Source of the DNA: Rickettsiella sp.
Lineage (GTDB): Bacteria > Pseudomonadota > Gammaproteobacteria > Diplorickettsiales > Diplorickettsiaceae
NCBI GenBank assembly: GCA_031119195.1
Contig: JAVHYG010000037.1
Coordinates: 1 to 13,393 of the forward strand
Reading direction: 5' to 3'
Length of the DNA: 13,393 bases
Shown here: positions 12,614 to 13,393 of the stretch, piece after piece
Position numbering within the stretch: the first letter of the stretch is position 1
How the letters are laid out: the number at the start of each line of letters is the position of its first letter
Notes under the pieces: model-generated
Told to the model about the DNA's origin: nothing
Seen by the model: only the letters and a program-made list of their open reading frames with translations
Database searches by the model: none
Made by a program: the position numbers and the translations under genes

Positions 12614-13336
12614 TTACTCATCATCATCATCGTCGTCATCATCATCAGACAATGAAACCAAATTACTATTTTGCCGAATTAAGTAATTTCTTCGTTGCAA
12701 ATAAGCATTGCGTTGAAATACATACGGATCAAATGACACTTGCCTAATTGTTTGGTCAAAATCTAATAATTGCGCTCTTGCATTGATAAAGCTTCCTGCT
12801 GATAAACCATTACGCCAGGACATGTCGTTAATATAGGGGTACACTGAAAAAACACCATAATTAATTGGCCACGAAATTGCATCACGTATAGTACGAGGAC
12901 CTAAAATAGGCACAACAAAATAAGCTGAAGATTTATATCCCCACTTTGCTAAAGTCAAACCAAAATCCTGTGCATGAGGAGGTAAATTAATACGGCTGGC
13001 TACATCGATAAATCCCCCAATCCCTATTGTTGAATTGATCAATAATCGCCACGTATCTCCCGTTGCACCATAAAAATCAGCTTGTAATAAATCGTTAATA
13101 ATAGTAGGAACTTGTTCTAAATTGCTGAAGAAATTGCTAATACCCTTCGTTATAGGCCAAGGTAAAATGGTTTTATATACTGTAGCGATAGGTTTAAAAA
13201 AAATTTTATCTAAGGTCTGGTTCAGTTTAAAAGCATGGCGATTATAATTTTCATATGGATCATTAGTTGCATCTTTTGCAAAAGATGGCGAAGCTAGTAT
13301 TAACAGAAGACATAACCCTAACGTTTTGTTAAGCAT
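12614..13336 (-). CDS. mlaA: MlaA (VacJ) family outer-membrane lipid-asymmetry protein, non-lipidated with poly-Asp tail
   Basis: MlaA removes phospholipids from the outer leaflet of the outer membrane and passes them to MlaC in the Mla pathway. The 240-residue product has the family body: NDPYENYNRHAFKLN near residue 25, the segment around WRLLINSTIGIGGFIDVA, LGPRTIRDA, and ARAQLLDFD near 190. E. coli MlaA has 251 residues. Its N-terminus is a signal peptide that seems cut by signal peptidase I after SFA (about residue 20). Unlike E. coli MlaA it has no lipobox; the one early Cys (C9) is inside the hydrophobic core. Upstream in frame there is a TAA and no other start. It ends SDDDDDDDDDE, encoded by a GAT/GAC repeat. 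The rest of the mla operon is absent from the window. Family assignment is strong; lipidation status is inferred. Confidence 0.93.
   Translation of the reverse strand: MLNKTLGLCLLLILASPSFAKDATNDPYENYNRHAFKLNQTLDKIFFKPIATVYKTILPWPITKGISNFFSNLEQVPTIINDLLQADFYGATGDTWRLLINSTIGIGGFIDVASRINLPPHAQDFGLTLAKWGYKSSAYFVVPILGPRTIRDAISWPINYGVFSVYPYINDMSWRNGLSAGSFINARAQLLDFDQTIRQVSFDPYVFQRNAYLQRRNYLIRQNSNLVSLSDDDDDDDDDE
12620..12646 (-). repeat. Trinucleotide repeat encoding nine aspartates
   Basis: Nine consecutive Asp codons (seven GAT, two GAC in the middle) make a 27-base microsatellite at the 3' end of mlaA, followed by one Glu codon and the stop. In-frame repeat slippage would change only the tail length. 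Confidence 0.85.
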
Positions 13337-13361
13337 AAATGCACTTACCCCTAAAACTTAA

Positions 13362-13367
13362 TTTATA
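13362..13367 (-). promoter_or_regulatory. Possible -10 of mlaA
   Basis: TATAAA (complement of 13362-13367) lies 25 bases before the mlaA ATG in a very AT-rich stretch. The best -35, TTAGAT with a 16-base spacer, matches only three positions. Ribosome-binding site GGGG precedes the start by 11 bases. Tentative. Confidence 0.3.
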
Positions 13368-13393
13368 TTTTTAATTAACACTCATCTAAGTAT

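Overview
The window is a chromosomal stretch of a low-GC (by eye about 37-40 %) Gram-negative gammaproteobacterium. The proteins closely resemble gammaproteobacterial housekeeping families: RlmE, FtsH, GlmM and GlmS align with the Escherichia coli sequences I know almost end to end, and MlaA implies an outer membrane. The low GC, the rlmE-ftsH-glmM order and the gene mix would suit the Legionellales (Legionella/Coxiella relatives). That placement is inference; no marker in the window proves it.

Layout, plus strand first. The 3' part of a major-facilitator transporter (open from the left edge) overlaps rlmE by 11 bases. ftsH follows with its own promoter and a TTG start, then glmM. The folP gene that usually lies between ftsH and glmM in gammaproteobacteria is absent. 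A 356-base intergenic region with several inverted repeats leads into mgtA, a P-type Mg2+ ATPase. mgtA and glmS converge on a strong hairpin that looks like a shared terminator.

glmS (minus strand) and comF (plus strand) diverge from a 361-base intergenic region. This contains a 151-base element with 23-base terminal inverted repeats, resembling a MITE or other palindromic repeat, which ends 11 bases before comF. Next, on the minus strand, come a glycine-rich RRM RNA-binding protein, a Dps ferritin-like protein, and an MlaA/VacJ-type protein that lacks a lipobox and ends in nine aspartates.

How the genes fit together: GlmS makes glucosamine-6-phosphate and GlmM converts it to glucosamine-1-phosphate, so the first two steps of UDP-GlcNAc synthesis (for peptidoglycan and LPS) are both here, at separate loci. 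FtsH (membrane proteolysis) and MlaA (outer-membrane lipid asymmetry) also serve the envelope. RlmE, the RRM protein and Dps act on ribosomes, RNA and DNA/iron protection. MgtA brings in Mg2+. I found no new multi-gene system. The most unusual parts are non-coding (the mgtA leader and the palindromic element before comF), plus the MlaA tail and the missing folP. No tRNA, rRNA, CRISPR array or transposase gene was seen.
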